Program-made: the position numbers and the translations under genes
The notes under the pieces: model-generated
The model's database searches: none
What the model was told of the DNA's origin: nothing
Seen by the model: the letters and a program-made list of their open reading frames with translations, nothing else
DNA from: Homalodisca vitripennis
Taxonomy: Eukaryota > Arthropoda > Insecta > Hemiptera > Cicadellidae
NCBI RefSeq assembly: GCF_021130785.1
Contig: NC_060207.1
Location: forward strand, 8,212,501-8,276,500
Length of the DNA: 64,000 nt
Reading direction: 5' to 3'
Shown here: in pieces, positions 38,583 through 50,254 of the stretch
How the letters are laid out: each line of letters starts with the position of its first letter
Numbering within the stretch: the stretch's first letter is position 1

Positions 38583-39235
38583 AATGTCTGTAGGACATTT
38601 ATCTATCTAGAGTTATTGAACAGAGAGGCAGACGGACTGTCATTTGACCTTGAGACTCCAAAACCAATAGGCTTCTTCCTTAGACTAGTAACTTATGTAC
38701 CAGGTTTAAAGTGTTTGTGACATTTATATCTAGAGTTATTGCACAGAGAGGCAGACGGACTGTCATTTGACCTTGTGACTCCAAAACCAATAGGCTTCTT
38801 CCTTAGACTAAGAGTAACTTATGTACCAGGTTTAAAGTCTGTAGGGCATTTATCTATCTAGAGTTATTGCACAGAGAGGCAGACGGACTGTCATTTGACC
38901 TTGTGACTCCAAAACCAATAGGCTTCTTCCTTAGACTAAGAGTAACTTATGTACCAGGTTTAAAGTGTTTGTGACATTTATATCTAGAGTTATTGCACAG
39001 AGAGGCAGACGGACTGTCATTTGACCTTGTGACTCCAAAACCAATAGGCTTCTTCCTTAGACTAAGAGTAACTTATGTACCAGGTTTAAAGTCTGTAGGA
39101 CATTTATATCTAGAGTTATTGCACAGAGATGCAGACGGACTGTCATTTGACCTTGTGACTCCAAAACCAATAGGCTTCTTCCTTAGGCTAAGAGTAACTT
39201 ATGTACCAGGTTTAAAGTCTCTGTGACATTTGAAT
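38583..39235. repeat. Tandem array, 123-128-bp unit, 5 copies
   Basis: Units are anchored by gacggactgtcatttgacct at 38631, 38754, 38882, 39008 and 39134. They share ccaaaaccaataggcttctt and taacttatgtaccaggttta. Alternate units end in gtgtttgtgacatttatatc or gtctgtaggacatttat, hinting at a dimeric higher-order arrangement. A sixth, very diverged unit follows to about 39290. Confidence 0.92.
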
Positions 39236-39879
39236 CGAGAATTGTCCCACAGACGAGCCGACGGAGACAGGCGGAAAGGTCAGTCCCGCAAAGGGCAGTC
39301 ACACTTTCTTTAAATTAATCTTGGAAATTATTAATACATCTAATATTTAAATATGGCAGCCGCACATGAAATCTTTCATTCGAATGTGTCGACAGATAAA
39401 TTGAATGTTGTAAATATATAACAATATGCATCCATTTGTCATTAATCATGTTCACTTAGATTTACCTCATTGAAAAACTGGTAAGACGATATTGCTTAGT
39501 TAAAACCCATATGTGAAATGTTTCAATAGGAGACTTTACTTGACTTAAGATGTGGACGTTATATTTGAATATATTTTTCTACCTACAGTTAGTTAGTTTC
39601 TCAACATCCTATAAATGAGCTACATCAACCTTCTCGTCCCCAAAAAGATGTAAAGAAATTCATTTTTTTATGTAATGAATTTATTTATAAAATTGAAAGC
39701 GAATGCAGGTTTCCAGAGTAGCAAAGTAAGCCGTTCTGGTTTATCCACTAGGAAATGTGTAATAGCAACACGAGTACCCAACACTAACAGCAAAGCACCC
39801 CAGATTAAGCGAGCAAGTTGCAATCTCGCTATAATTGTACAGATAAATGAGAGATGAAAGGGATGCAGGATTAGGCTAA

Positions 39880-39985
39880 GTGCAAGTGTACGTGTACGTG
39901 TACGTGAGTGTACGTGAGCTGAAAGACAGCGGCTACAGGTGGCTGGTGGCTGCAGCTGTATCGATCCCTCCCTGTCACGCCTGTC
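39880..39985 (+). repeat. GT-rich dispersed repeat, copy 1 (inverted copy at 54330-54465)
   Basis: A gtacgtgtacgtgtacgtga run is followed by gcggctacaggtggctgg and gctgtatcgatcc. In reverse complement, 54330-54465 shows a gt/gc-rich run, then gcggctacaggtggccgg and gggctgtatcgatc. Confidence 0.65.
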
Positions 39986-40133
39986 TGTCCTCAGCTCGCT
40001 AACTCACTGCATCATAGCTTACTAGCTCTTGGGTACAATCACGTCGTAACAGATGCACCCTCCAGTAAGCCTATTTACCTCAAGTAATTTGATCAGAATT
40101 AATGAGCTTTATTTATGAGTAAATGTGGGTACT

Positions 40134-40760
40134 TTTATTTATTTATTTATTTACTATAAGCTTCACATAGGACTATAATTTTAAGTATAGCTAAAGATAA
40201 ACATGTGAATATCTCAAAATAATCTAATAAAGTAAACTAAACCAATCAAGAAATAGTTACATATTTGCAAAGCTTTAGCGAGCTTTGTCTAAAAATTCAA
40301 TAATAAGTACTCGTAAACAACTGTTATTCATTTAAGAATTCATCAACTGAATAGTATGCCCGGTTAATAAGTTGGCATTTTAGGGAACTTTTAAATGTAT
40401 TTATGGAATTCTTCCTCTTTAGATTTGGAGGAAATTTATTATAGTTTGAAAGCTGAATAATAAGGGCCCTGCTCGAATAGTTTTAATCGCTGTATGGGTT
40501 GATTTATGATATTATAATGGTGCAATATTTGTTTTTTTTTTTTTAAGAGATGTTATTAGTTTTATATAGTAATAGGGTTTCTAGAATATATAAAGATGGT
40601 AAAGTGAGAATTTTATCGTTTTTTAAAAAGTAGTTTGCAGGATTGTCTCTTTTTAAGTTTGAACATGATTCTAATGATATATTTCTGAGTTTTGAAATTT
40701 TGTTTTCATAACACCGAATTTCCCCCCAATCTACCAATCATGCGAGAAAAAATAACCATA
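40134..40760 (-). pseudogene. 5'-truncated LINE: reverse transcriptase C-terminus and tail
   Basis: Minus strand, 40543-40737 reads DWGEIRCYENKISKLRNISL, then LKNDKILTLPSLYILETLLL and YKTN, followed in other frames by HHYNIINQ, FEQGPYYSAFKLYNKFPPNL and FKSSLKCQLINRAYYSVDEF near 40345-40520. This is the C-terminal segment of Jockey-like ORF2. The minus strand then runs to a (TAAA)n tail at 40134-40153. There is no catalytic core, so the copy was truncated on insertion. The 26-bp array starts just beyond its 5' edge. Confidence 0.75.
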
Positions 40761-40783
40761 TTAACTAACTGCTTTCACAGTAT

Positions 40784-41433
40784 CTAAACTAGCAACATGA
40801 GAGGTAGTTCTAAACTAGCAACATGAGAGGTAGTTCTAAACTAGCAACATGAGAGGTAGTTCTAAACTAGCAACATGAGAGGTAGTTCTAAACTAGCAAC
40901 ATGAGAGGTAGTTCTAAACTAGCAACATGAGAGGTAGTTCTAAACTAGCAACATGAGAGGTAGTTCTAAACTAGCAACATGAGAGGTAGTTCTAAACTAG
41001 CAACATGAGAGGTAGTTCTAAACTAGCAACATGAGAGGTAGTTCTAAACTAGCAACATGAGAGGTAGTTCTAAACTAGCAACATGAGAGGTAGTTCTAAA
41101 CTAGCAACATGAGAGGTAGTTCTAAACTAGCAACATGAGAGGTAGTTCTAAACTAGCAACATGAGAGGTAGTTCTAAACTAGCAACATGAGAGGTAGTTC
41201 TAAACTAGCAACATGAGAGGTAGTTCTAAACTAGCAACATGAGAGGTAGTTCTAAACTAGCAACATGAGAGGTAGTTCTAAACTAGCAACATGAGAGGTA
41301 GTTCTAAACTAGCAACATGAGAGGTAGTTCTAAACTAGCAACATGAGAGGTAGTTCTAAACTAGCAACATGAGAGGTAGTTCTAAACTAGCAACATGAGA
41401 GGTAGTTCTAAACTAGCCACATGAGAGGTAGTT
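40784..41433. repeat. Tandem array, 26-bp unit, 25 copies
   Basis: The unit is ctaaactagcaacatgagag followed by gtagtt. Twenty-five copies are exact apart from the last, which has gccacat in place of gcaacat. This near-perfect homogeneity over 650 bp indicates recent expansion. There are no variable spacers, so it is not a CRISPR array. Confidence 0.98.
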
Positions 41434-42263
41434 CTCAACGCGAAATAGGGTTTAATCTATCCTTTTATTCATTTATTAAATACGAGGTATATTATTATTT
41501 CCCGTTCGAAAAAACATTTCAAAATTAGTATTACTATCGTAAGAATGTATAATATTACTGGAATTTTGTAAGAAACTTTACGCTGCAGAATCTGCAAAAC
41601 TATTTGTAACAGCGGTAGTATATTAAGTACACAATAAATGTTTGTGCATTAACCAAACTATGGAGCCAAGATGTAAAGGTTATGTTTTGCCCAAAAAGAT
41701 CCATTAATTACTCAATGATAAAGTACAGCGTACTGTGTAGACAGAATCATACAACTGTAAATTAATGCGTCGCACCAGGTAGAGTGCTAACTCATGTTTG
41801 GGACTTATATGTTTCCACTGTCCGTCTATGTATCAAAAGCGAAAAATTGCACGCCACGTAACTTTACGTTATCTACTTCACTATTTAATCCACAATTCCA
41901 GCAGAAACATTACACAATAAACCTCTAATGTAACAAAATGTTTGATAAATAAAGCTTACACATCTACAGTGAAAATAATACTTTTAATCATACTGTAGTA
42001 GCAACAGCTGATCTTGATAATTAAGTTCGTCCATAATCTGAGAAATCAGCTGGTGCACCTCGGCTTCTTCTCGATTGTAAACCATGACTGTGCACCGAAA
42101 TAAACCCCTTTTGTTCCTAACATTTCATCACTCTGTACGATAATGGGATACTTTCCAATGCAGCTGAGATCTGGGAAAGTCGTCGTTTCCCTCGTAGTTA
42201 AGTCAGTTGTATTTCCCTTTCCCAAACATTACTTTCGCTATGTAAACGATTCTTTCCTTATAC
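41434..42263. other. Intergenic DNA without a recognisable gene
   Basis: No gene or clear element is seen. Confidence 0.4.
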
Positions 42264-42545
42264 AGGGTGTTCATTTGAAAACCTCAAACTCGTATTAAAA
42301 GATTTATAGCGCAAGTATCAAAATTCTATAAACGGAAGTGTAAAGTACTAATTGGGTATATAGAAACAAAACAAATAGTTTAAGAATAGGGGTGCTCACC
42401 CCGTGCCCCCCCCCCCCCGTACCCGAAGCCAAAATTTTGACAATGACAACTAATTGAAGCCTCAAATTGAAGCTCATAAAAATGCTTTATTTTGGTAAAA
42501 GAAAATTTAAATCGGCCAAGCCGTTTGGTATCAGCAGCCAATAAT
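42264..42545 (+). repeat. Dispersed element with poly-C tract, copy 1 (inverted copy at 63110-63335)
   Basis: Begins tacagggtgttcatttgaaa, a terminus style shared by many TA-inserting DNA transposons. It continues caagtatcaaaattct, a 14-base C run near 42404-42418, gaagctcataaaaatgcttt and ggccaagccgtttggtatca. The reverse complement of 63110-63335 has the same blocks in the same order, including the homopolymer run. I found no matching right terminus, so the element's class is open. Confidence 0.7.
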
Positions 42546-43059
42546 GTAATTTCATACACAACAATTATTAGTCTAAAACTAATAAGGTCTAGTGTTAACA
42601 GCATTGACTTTTCATCTCGTTACATCATGCAGCGAGGTACATAGCCTACAAACACACCACTTGCCATCGGTTATCTTAAAACTAATGATATGGCAATAAT
42701 TATAGTTCTTTAATCAAAGCAGAATTCGACTTGATGAGTTAATATGTCAAGATATGCTCAAAAAACAACAAAATGCCAATGTTTCTCGTAATTAATTTAA
42801 TATTAATTTTTCCTTAAAATACAGAGAACAAACTATGGTGGCGGTATGGATATAGTTACATTATATCGCTGAGAGGAAATTTATGTATTTATTCATTTAT
42901 GTTTATGATATTACTAACTAACCTTGACACCAATAACAGATTCATGGATAAACTGTTAACTAATTGGCATTGTAACACGAGTAATGTATTCGTGACCCCT
43001 AGCATTACTCTATTATCTGTTGTTTTGGGGAAACGTGGCTGGATTGTTGTTTATAAGTC

Positions 43060-43450
43060 GGATTTTGAGAATGGTTCGACAGCAATATTAATGTAATCAA
43101 GCTTTCGACGTTACCTGATCTAACGAACCCTTACACAAAGACCTGGAAGAAGTGAATTCATCGATTATACAATCGGACGTTGGAGGGATGTGTGGGACAG
43201 GCTGGTGCGATAATGTGTACAGGTCGTTTTTTGAGAGTGGTTCGATGCTAGGGTGTAATTAAATCTAGTTTTCTATGTCACCTGATCTAACAAACCCTTA
43301 CAAAAGACTTGGAAGAAGTGAATTCATCGATGATACAAATGGACGTTGAAGGGATGTGTTGGACAGGATGGTGCGATAATGTGTACAGGTCATTTTTTGA
43401 GAGTGGTTCGATGCTAGGGTGTAATTAAATCTAGTTTTCAACATCACCTA
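43060..43450. repeat. Tandem duplication, about 167-bp unit, 2.3 copies
   Basis: Two full units (starting acctgatctaac at about 43113 and 43280) share gaagaagtgaattcatcgat, ggtgcgataatgtgtacagg and gagagtggttcgatgctagg. A partial, more diverged unit precedes them. Confidence 0.88.
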
Positions 43451-43734
43451 AAGATCATACGTGCCCCTCAGTAACATGCGTCCTTATAAAAAGTATCGAT
43501 GTTCCCAGTGGATGTTGAGGAATGTTAAGGTAGCACTCAGTAATACAAAGAACTCCGGAGTCATCGCGATTTGGAGTTAGACTGTTACGTTTCCATTTAC
43601 TATGGAAATATTGATTAATAATATTCGGTAAATAACACTTGATCCTAGCCAAGAGCAAGGTAAGAATACGCCACGCCACTTGTGACGTAACAAGCTTTGC
43701 TGAGATTCTACGCAATGTCTATAGCTACGTGTCA

Positions 43735-44404
43735 AAGTCAAAGTCCAAAATCTTTTATTCAACAAATTTTCAAAGCTTACAATTTTGCTATACCGAAGCA
43801 CCCAAAATGGCGCGCTAGGGCTAGGATAATACAAATATACAAATGTCATACACTATTTAAGCTTCGTGGCAGTCACACTTTCTTATTCTTATTCTTATTC
43901 ATGTTTAATAATTGCACTAGCTATTTTTATTGTATTTAGTTTAGCAACTAGAAACTTTACTTTTTAACAAATATGCCAAATCTCAACTAACACAACAAAA
44001 TTACAAATATCATCTTATATAACAATTATAATTAAACACACAATCATACAAATTTCAACACACAACTTCAAACAAACACCAACAACGAGCTGAAGAACAA
44101 TTTTGCTTATAAAGTTACATAATAATTTAGACAGTTGTAATAAATACAAGGAAATAAAATATAATACAACAAGACATATAATATAAAGTGATAACATTAT
44201 ACAATTATTTAAAAGTTATACATTTTATATTTTGTAACTGAGCCAACATCCTGTTCCAGACCATGCACTAGGAGTATGCTCCACTCTCTCTTAAAATAAG
44301 TTATATAAAACACAATCTGTAGACTATATATTAAATAACACATGTGTGTCACTATACCAGTTGCCATTAAAACCGATGTAAGTGGAGTGACATGGACAAT
44401 CATA
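43735..44404 (-). mobile_element. LINE-like 3' end, minus strand
   Basis: Starts caaagtcaaagtccaaaatc then ttttattcaac, the reversed form of a common insect LINE 3' terminus. The following AT-rich DNA has no recognisable reverse transcriptase, so the length of the element is uncertain. Confidence 0.4.
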
Positions 44405-44535
44405 GGACTCTATGTTGCGTCATGCAAATTTCAAGTCTAAAGTCAGTTCAGTCTCGAAATATCGTGCGGACAGACAGACAGATAGAAATGAAAATGTTCC
44501 AGCCCCTAGAGTGATAGACTTCGTTAACTCTCAGA
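44405..44535 (+). repeat. Single copy of the gctaacgctcag dispersed family
   Basis: Contains catgcaaatttcaagtctaa, a cgaaatatcgtgcggacaga box, ttccagcccctagagtgata and a worn cgttaactctcagac. Confidence 0.7.
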
Positions 44536-44696
44536 CAACAAATGTTTAACTCACTTAACTTCATGTGTATTTGACTTAAGACATATACTTGGTAAGTCCA
44601 CTCTTAAAATAGACAAATCTATCCTTAATTTTAAAATTCTTTAAATTTTATCAGTCATATTTTAACTAACACTTTTTAAACATTTTTATAATATGG

Positions 44697-45025
44697 ATAA
44701 ATGAATTTATTTCCAATCAATATATACACATTTTCAAACATATTATTTTTGGAAATTTACTGACCACTTTTACAAGTACTGTGACCAGTTAGTAAACTGA
44801 TAAAACAATAAATACACATTTACGAGATTCTAGCATCTTATATTACTTTGAGCCGCCATTTGGGTATCTACAAAAAAATATTTTTGCAATATTAACAATT
44901 CAGAAAGTAAATTATATACAATAAACAAATACACAAAACAAATAAATTATACACCACAAATACATAAACAAATTTAATTAACAATAAATACTAATAAATA
45001 TCAATAAATACCATTAAAGAATGAT
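44697..45025 (-). repeat. Dispersed repeat, copy 2 of 7697-8035
   Basis: Matches 7697-8035 over its length. The hAT-like MITE at 45084 lies just beyond its edge. Confidence 0.75.
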
Positions 45026-45075
45026 AAGAAGCAATATATAATATATACAAAGACCACAAAACTCTATCAAAGTAC

Positions 45076-45562
45076 CTTACACCCAGTGGCGTAGCAAAGG
45101 GGGGAGCGGCGGGGGCAGGCCGCATCGGGTGCCACCTTTCTTGGGGCGACACCCACCCGGTCTCTCAACTTTAAAAACAATGTACAAACTAAACAAAAAA
45201 TAAATCGCTAGCACAAAAATTTCTTTTTCGGGGATTCCTCCACTAGCACTAGCTCAGCTCTACGTATAATTCGGGGATTCCCGCAAAAGAGCCTGACGCT
45301 GTCGTAGGGGATTCCCCGTCCCATACTCGCGACCTTTGACGTTTCAGTTGCAAAACTTCTCATTTGTTTCGTGAAGTGTGTTGTGTTTGGTTGGCGTGAA
45401 TTTTTAAAAGTGTATTATTCTATAGTGATAAATAATAAAAAGAAAAAACTTATATCCATGACCTTTATCATATAAAATTTATTGCTTTTTACTTTCGATG
45501 GGGTGACACCAGAAACTTCCGCACCGGGTGCCACCCAAGGTAGCTACGCCACTGCTTACACC
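45076..45562 (+). mobile_element. hAT-like MITE with perfect 8-bp target duplication
   Basis: The element proper is 45084-45554 (471 bp). It starts cagtggcgtagc and ends gctacgccactg, perfect 12-bp terminal inverted repeats, and further in both ends carry gggtgccacc/ggtgccaccc-type sequence. It is flanked on both sides by cttacacc (45076-45083 and 45555-45562), an 8-bp duplication typical of hAT elements. No transposase is present, so it would have been moved by an enzyme from elsewhere. Confidence 0.88.
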
Positions 45563-48500
45563 TTATGGCATCACAGAACTCAAATAGCCAATGTCTTGCT
45601 TGCTGCAAAGTAAGCCAAATAATTTACTTGTTGACAAAAATGTTTTCAATTTGGAATATTTTTAATGTGTAATGGAATGTGATTAAAAACTTTGGGGCCA
45701 AATACAGAAAAGAATGGCGAAAATGGATTTATTTTCTTTGGATTCGGATGTATATTATTATATCGTGTGTTATAATAAATTAACGAGGAAAACGTAAGAG
45801 AGAGTTGTATAAATAAGGGTTTATAATGATATAAAGATATTCTTAGGCAAAAGCCAAATTAGAAGCCTGATAATAATCGAGATAAAGTTACCAGTAGCGT
45901 GCCTGCACCAAATAACAATGTAGCTTCCCGCGCTGTTTCGCTACTTTACGGTGTTTACCGCAATGCTACAACCGTTCCCGCCCTCATCCGGTAACATCAG
46001 CAGCTACTGCGCATTTCTAACCGGGCATTTTCTCTGTCACATTTTCAGTTATAGGACGTATCGAGAAAACTTTATTAAATGTGGAAATTCTTAGAAATCG
46101 CTAACATTGTTCTAGATTTCAAAAAAAGTGTTTAAACTGTCCAAACATGACCCCTAGCGCTCCCAAAACCATCCCAATTCCAAAAATGTATATACATAGT
46201 AGCAGTATATCTGATACAGTTGTTATAAGCACTCATATTAATGGTTTGGGGAAGGTAGAGATATATTATTATAAAAGTAACATTTGTGATTCAAAACGGT
46301 CCTAATTCGAAATAACTTAAACTGTCTCTATGGACATGACAAGACCTTATGGGCTGACCGACTACAAGATTCAGGTAGATTCCTGATGTAGTTCATATAC
46401 GGGTACGTTGAGGCTTACGAGCACTGAACTTGGTTCCTGAAAGCCACTAAAATGTAAATTACACTAATTCTGAAACTGGGTATTTGTCTAGTGGCGCTCT
46501 CAGCCTCTAGGAATTTCCAGTTTGGTATTTCCTGGCGTTCGGGAGGGGCCGACCCATTTCAGCTCTAAGACTCTAGAAGCTAATTTGCCGGGTCGGCCTT
46601 TAACCTCATAGATACCATATTTCCTTTAGACAAAATTCCGAAAAATGCTTAAAAGGGTACAGTCTGCCTTACCTCTTCAAAAATATCAAAAAATCACAGA
46701 TATCCTCCCAAGGGGCTGAAGAGGGTCGGTCACCTCTCTTGAACACTGCACTCCGCTAAACAGTCCAGGAACTCCTAAACTCAACGTTCAATTCGTTACT
46801 CATCACTCCCAGGGCCAGGTGGACGAACTTTGAACTTAGCTGTCGTCATTCGGTCGCCTACTTCATTGCAATAGATAACAACTACCACGTTATCTATCTG
46901 TTCAAGGTCGGGACGGACACACTCGATTACTTTGGTGAATTAAGCATTTTCCATTGGCGCGCCACTACGCAAATATAACTTTGTTTAGTTGATCAGGTTA
47001 AACTTTCGTCCAGGAGACCAAGAAGCGAGCTTTCAGGGAAACCCATCGTGTATTATCGTTTAATCAGTAGAACGTTCCTACCAGTTTTGGTTAAAATTGA
47101 AAGACAACACGTATTGAGTAACTTTTTTTATAAAATTGTTTTAATCCTTGAGCTCCTCCGTCTTCTCTCAGAGGCTGCAGAAAATCCATCCTAGGTTAGT
47201 TATAGTACGTCCAATCTAAGTTTCGTGAAAATCCATCCAAACTACAAATCGTCTATCAGTATTATTCGTTATATTTCTTTTATTCCACGGCTCCAGCCTC
47301 TTCTCTCAACAATGTGCCAAAACCCCTCCAGAGCCAATATTTATCACATAGAACGTCTGTTCAATTGTTTTGTCAAAATTCTTACAACCACTAGTTGTCT
47401 TCAATAGTTAAATATAAAAAGATTGTTCGGTCCGATTAGCCTCGACAACGAACTTTCCCTTGCCAATCATTTGTAGAACGTTCATTTGTTCGAAGGATAA
47501 CGTATTATAAGTATAAACTATTATTTATCAATAACATAATCGCTTACTTAGTTTTGTCAGTATAAATATGCAACGGGAAATTTATTTTGTGACATTGACA
47601 TTTTGTGCCACGCTGTGAGCACACATACGCGCATACCCTCACACACGTTGTGTTGGGTTGTGTGTGGCATTTCATCGCGCACAGTATGAAATATTCACAC
47701 CCACTGACTCGGCATTTCGTATTGCAACAACAGCAACAACAAATATTTCTTCCCGCACAGTTGGTACGCTAGATTTCGTTTGTTGCTGTCATCTTGAAAT
47801 GTTAAAATAAAGATTCATTATTAGTAGTTTTAGTGTTAATTTGTGTATCATTGATGTTATGTCAACTGTATCAATTGTTCGTTAATGTATGTGTGTGCGC
47901 GCGTGCGTGCGTGTTGTGTTCAGGATGAATACCCTTGTTCTAAAATATGTCGAATGTTGTAAATACTTTATTTTTAACGTATTCAATTATATAAATAAGT
48001 AAAATTTCTCGATTAACGTAACGATTTAGAGTTTTAAATCGTTTAAATTATTAATCTACTATTCAGAAATTAATATATCGACCATAACGATACTTTAGAT
48101 TGAATGTATAACCTTCAGGACAAGTTAAATAGTACCATCATGCCAGGTTGGGTAGCGACGGACAATTAATTTGGTAAATGTGTTTGTAAACACATATTGT
48201 TGCAATTTTATCGTCTACGGTAAGTATTAAAACTTTGCATACCCCCAATCTTTAAATTTAACGAGACGTTCAAAAACTTGACAACAAGTTGTTTTACATT
48301 GTCTGGGAATTCAAATAATTAGTAACAGATACAACAGTAGTTTTTTATAAGACCGATTTATGTAAGTCATATATAAGAAGCTATGAAATCATTGCCACAT
48401 CTTAATAAGTTTTTAATTCTTCGTTTTAAGTTTGTTATTGACAATATAATAGGTTTTTTTGGATAATTGGAACATTTGCCATTGTTATATGTTACAAAAT

Positions 48501-48576
48501 GTATGTAAAGAACTTGCATACATATATAAACGTGTACTTAAGACCTACACTTGCAACAATGAACTGTTATCAAAAA
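45563..48576. other. Intergenic DNA without a recognisable gene
   Basis: No convincing gene. The 46340-46960 part is richer in G and C but not assignable. GT/GC-rich microsatellite-like runs occur near 47610-47680 and 47889-47915. Confidence 0.4.
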
Positions 48577-48577
48577 C

Positions 48578-48618
48578 ATATGTGTCATACCTGACTGATC
48601 TGATAAACCAGCAGCTTG
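48578..48618 (-). repeat. Single inverted unit of the 52-bp array
   Basis: Reads tatgtgtcatacctgactga then tctgataaaccagcagcttg, the reverse complement of the unit at 48717-49284, about 100 bp before the array. Confidence 0.85.
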
Positions 48619-48716
48619 AAGAAAATGAATCAAGGCTGTGTCACTGCACAGAAGTAAAGAGCACAAACAACACGTTACACCAACACCATCGGAGGTGGAA
48701 CACCTGGTCTTCAGGT

Positions 48717-49284
48717 GGTTGGTGTATCAGAGCAATCAGGTATGACACATATTTACTGAGTGACAAGTTGTTGGTGTATCAGATCAGTCAGGTATGACAC
48801 ATATTTATTGTGTGACAAGTTGTTGGTTTATCAGATCAGTCAGGTATGACACATATTTATTTAGTGTCAAGTTGTTGGTTTATCAGATCAGTCAGGTATG
48901 ACACATATTTATTTAGTGTCAAGTTGTTGGTGTATCAGATCAGTCAGGTATGACACATATTTATTGATTGTCAAGTTGTTGGTGTATCAGATCAGTCAGG
49001 TATGACACATATTTATTGAGTGACAAGTTGTTGGTGTATCAGATCAGTCAGGTATGACACATATTTATTGATTGTCAAGTTGTTGGTGTATCAGATCAGT
49101 CAGGTATGACACATATTTATTTAGTGTCAAGTTGTTGGTGTATCAGATCAGTCAGGTATGACACATATTTATTGATTGTCAAGTTGTTGGTGTATCAGAT
49201 CAGTCAGGTATGACTCATATTTATTGAGTGACAAGTTGTTGGTGTATCAGATCAGTCAGGCATGACACATATTTATTGAGTGAC
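48717..49284. repeat. Tandem array, 52-bp unit, 11 copies
   Basis: The gg of ggtatgacacatatttatt falls at 48739, 48791, 48843, 48895, 48947, 48999, 49051, 49103, 49155, 49207 and 49259, an exact 52-bp period. Three sub-variants (gagtgacaag, tagtgtcaag, gattgtcaag) alternate without simple order. Confidence 0.97.
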
Positions 49285-49334
49285 AGTCCACTGCCGCACG
49301 CTGTAAGTACATGTTTATGTATTAATTTGTAACA

Positions 49335-49370
49335 CCTGTGGAAGAGGGTAAATGTCAAACCTCGAAACGC
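49335..49370 (+). repeat. CTGnnGAAGAGG...CCTCGAAACG hairpin motif
   Basis: Reads cctgtggaagagggtaaatg then tcaaacctcgaaacgctg, with gagg pairing cctc. Same layout as 4784-4816. Confidence 0.6.
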
Positions 49371-49451
49371 TGTTTTATTTTTGTAACATCAACGATGCAA
49401 ATATCTATCAAAACCCCGTTATCTTATCAATTTATTTTTTAAATAGTATTT

Positions 49452-49705
49452 TTATCTTTTATTAATAGGTAACAGTTTTTGTTTTAATACAAAAACGTCC
49501 AAAACCGTTCTCCCTTTATTAGTTTCTTTGTCAACAACCTCATTCATGACATATCCTAGGGGAAATTCTGTGCCAGATTTTATTGACATTTCATTGGAAA
49601 TGCGTCTGGGCAGCTCCTCCTCTCCCCTCCCCACCACCATCAACATTTCATCTTGAGGCATGGAGTATATATAATACGTTACTCTATGCCTGTTGCCTCC
49701 ACTGT
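49452..49705 (-). CDS. Possible terminal exon, product unknown
   Basis: On the minus strand an 84-codon open stretch follows a plausible 3' splice site (ttttactgtcgatcag) and ends with a stop at about 49452. It includes VTYYIYSMPQDEMLMVVG, ELPRRISNEMSIKSG and NEVVDKETNKGRTVLDVF. Its amino-acid make-up is balanced rather than AT-driven, unlike most open frames here. I recognise no family and see no neighbouring exon, so it may also be part of an unidentified element or chance. Confidence 0.25.
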
Positions 49706-50254
49706 ACTGATCGACAGTAAAATATTGTGATCAAGAAACATTTCAATTGCATAAACACTCAGCATTTTAGGATTTTACACCGCTATATGTTCGAATTAAA
49801 CATCAAAAAGAAGGCTGTAAATAAAATCGTTTCTAGTTGTAAATTAATATTGAAACATTACGACCTATTTATGCGCTCTCGTACATGCTTAAATTTGTAT
49901 CTTCGCTATGAACTCCATTTATACTAACACGCGCACACACTCATGTTCACACACACTCTTGAAAGCAACTCCCCTCAACACATGTTCTAGATTCAAGAAT
50001 CGGTAAATATTTCACCATGTCCGGCTTAGAAGTAAATTAGGACCAATAAATTATTTGATTTAGCATTTAATTTAAGCGCTTGATGAAGAGTGGATTTTCT
50101 GGGTGCAAGCGCAGACTTAAAAAACAGAGATAAAACAACTGACTAAAATTAAAGTCAAAAACATTTACTATCTATAATTTCACCTTCTATATTACAGAAA
50201 ATTTATAGGTAAGTATTTTATTGTGAGAAACATAACAACGTTTTTTTTGCCCCA

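Noticed and set aside
38993..39226. 77-residue repeated protein LSFDLVTPKPIGFFLRLR
   Set aside because: It spans two units of the 126-bp array, which happens to be divisible by three there; other units break the frame.
40784..41433. CRISPR-like appearance of the 26-bp and 52-bp arrays
   Set aside because: Units follow one another directly with no variable spacers and there are no cas genes; the window is eukaryotic.
48459..48797. 112-residue plus-strand open frame
   Set aside because: It runs through the inverted unit and into the 52-bp array; the rest is AT-driven.
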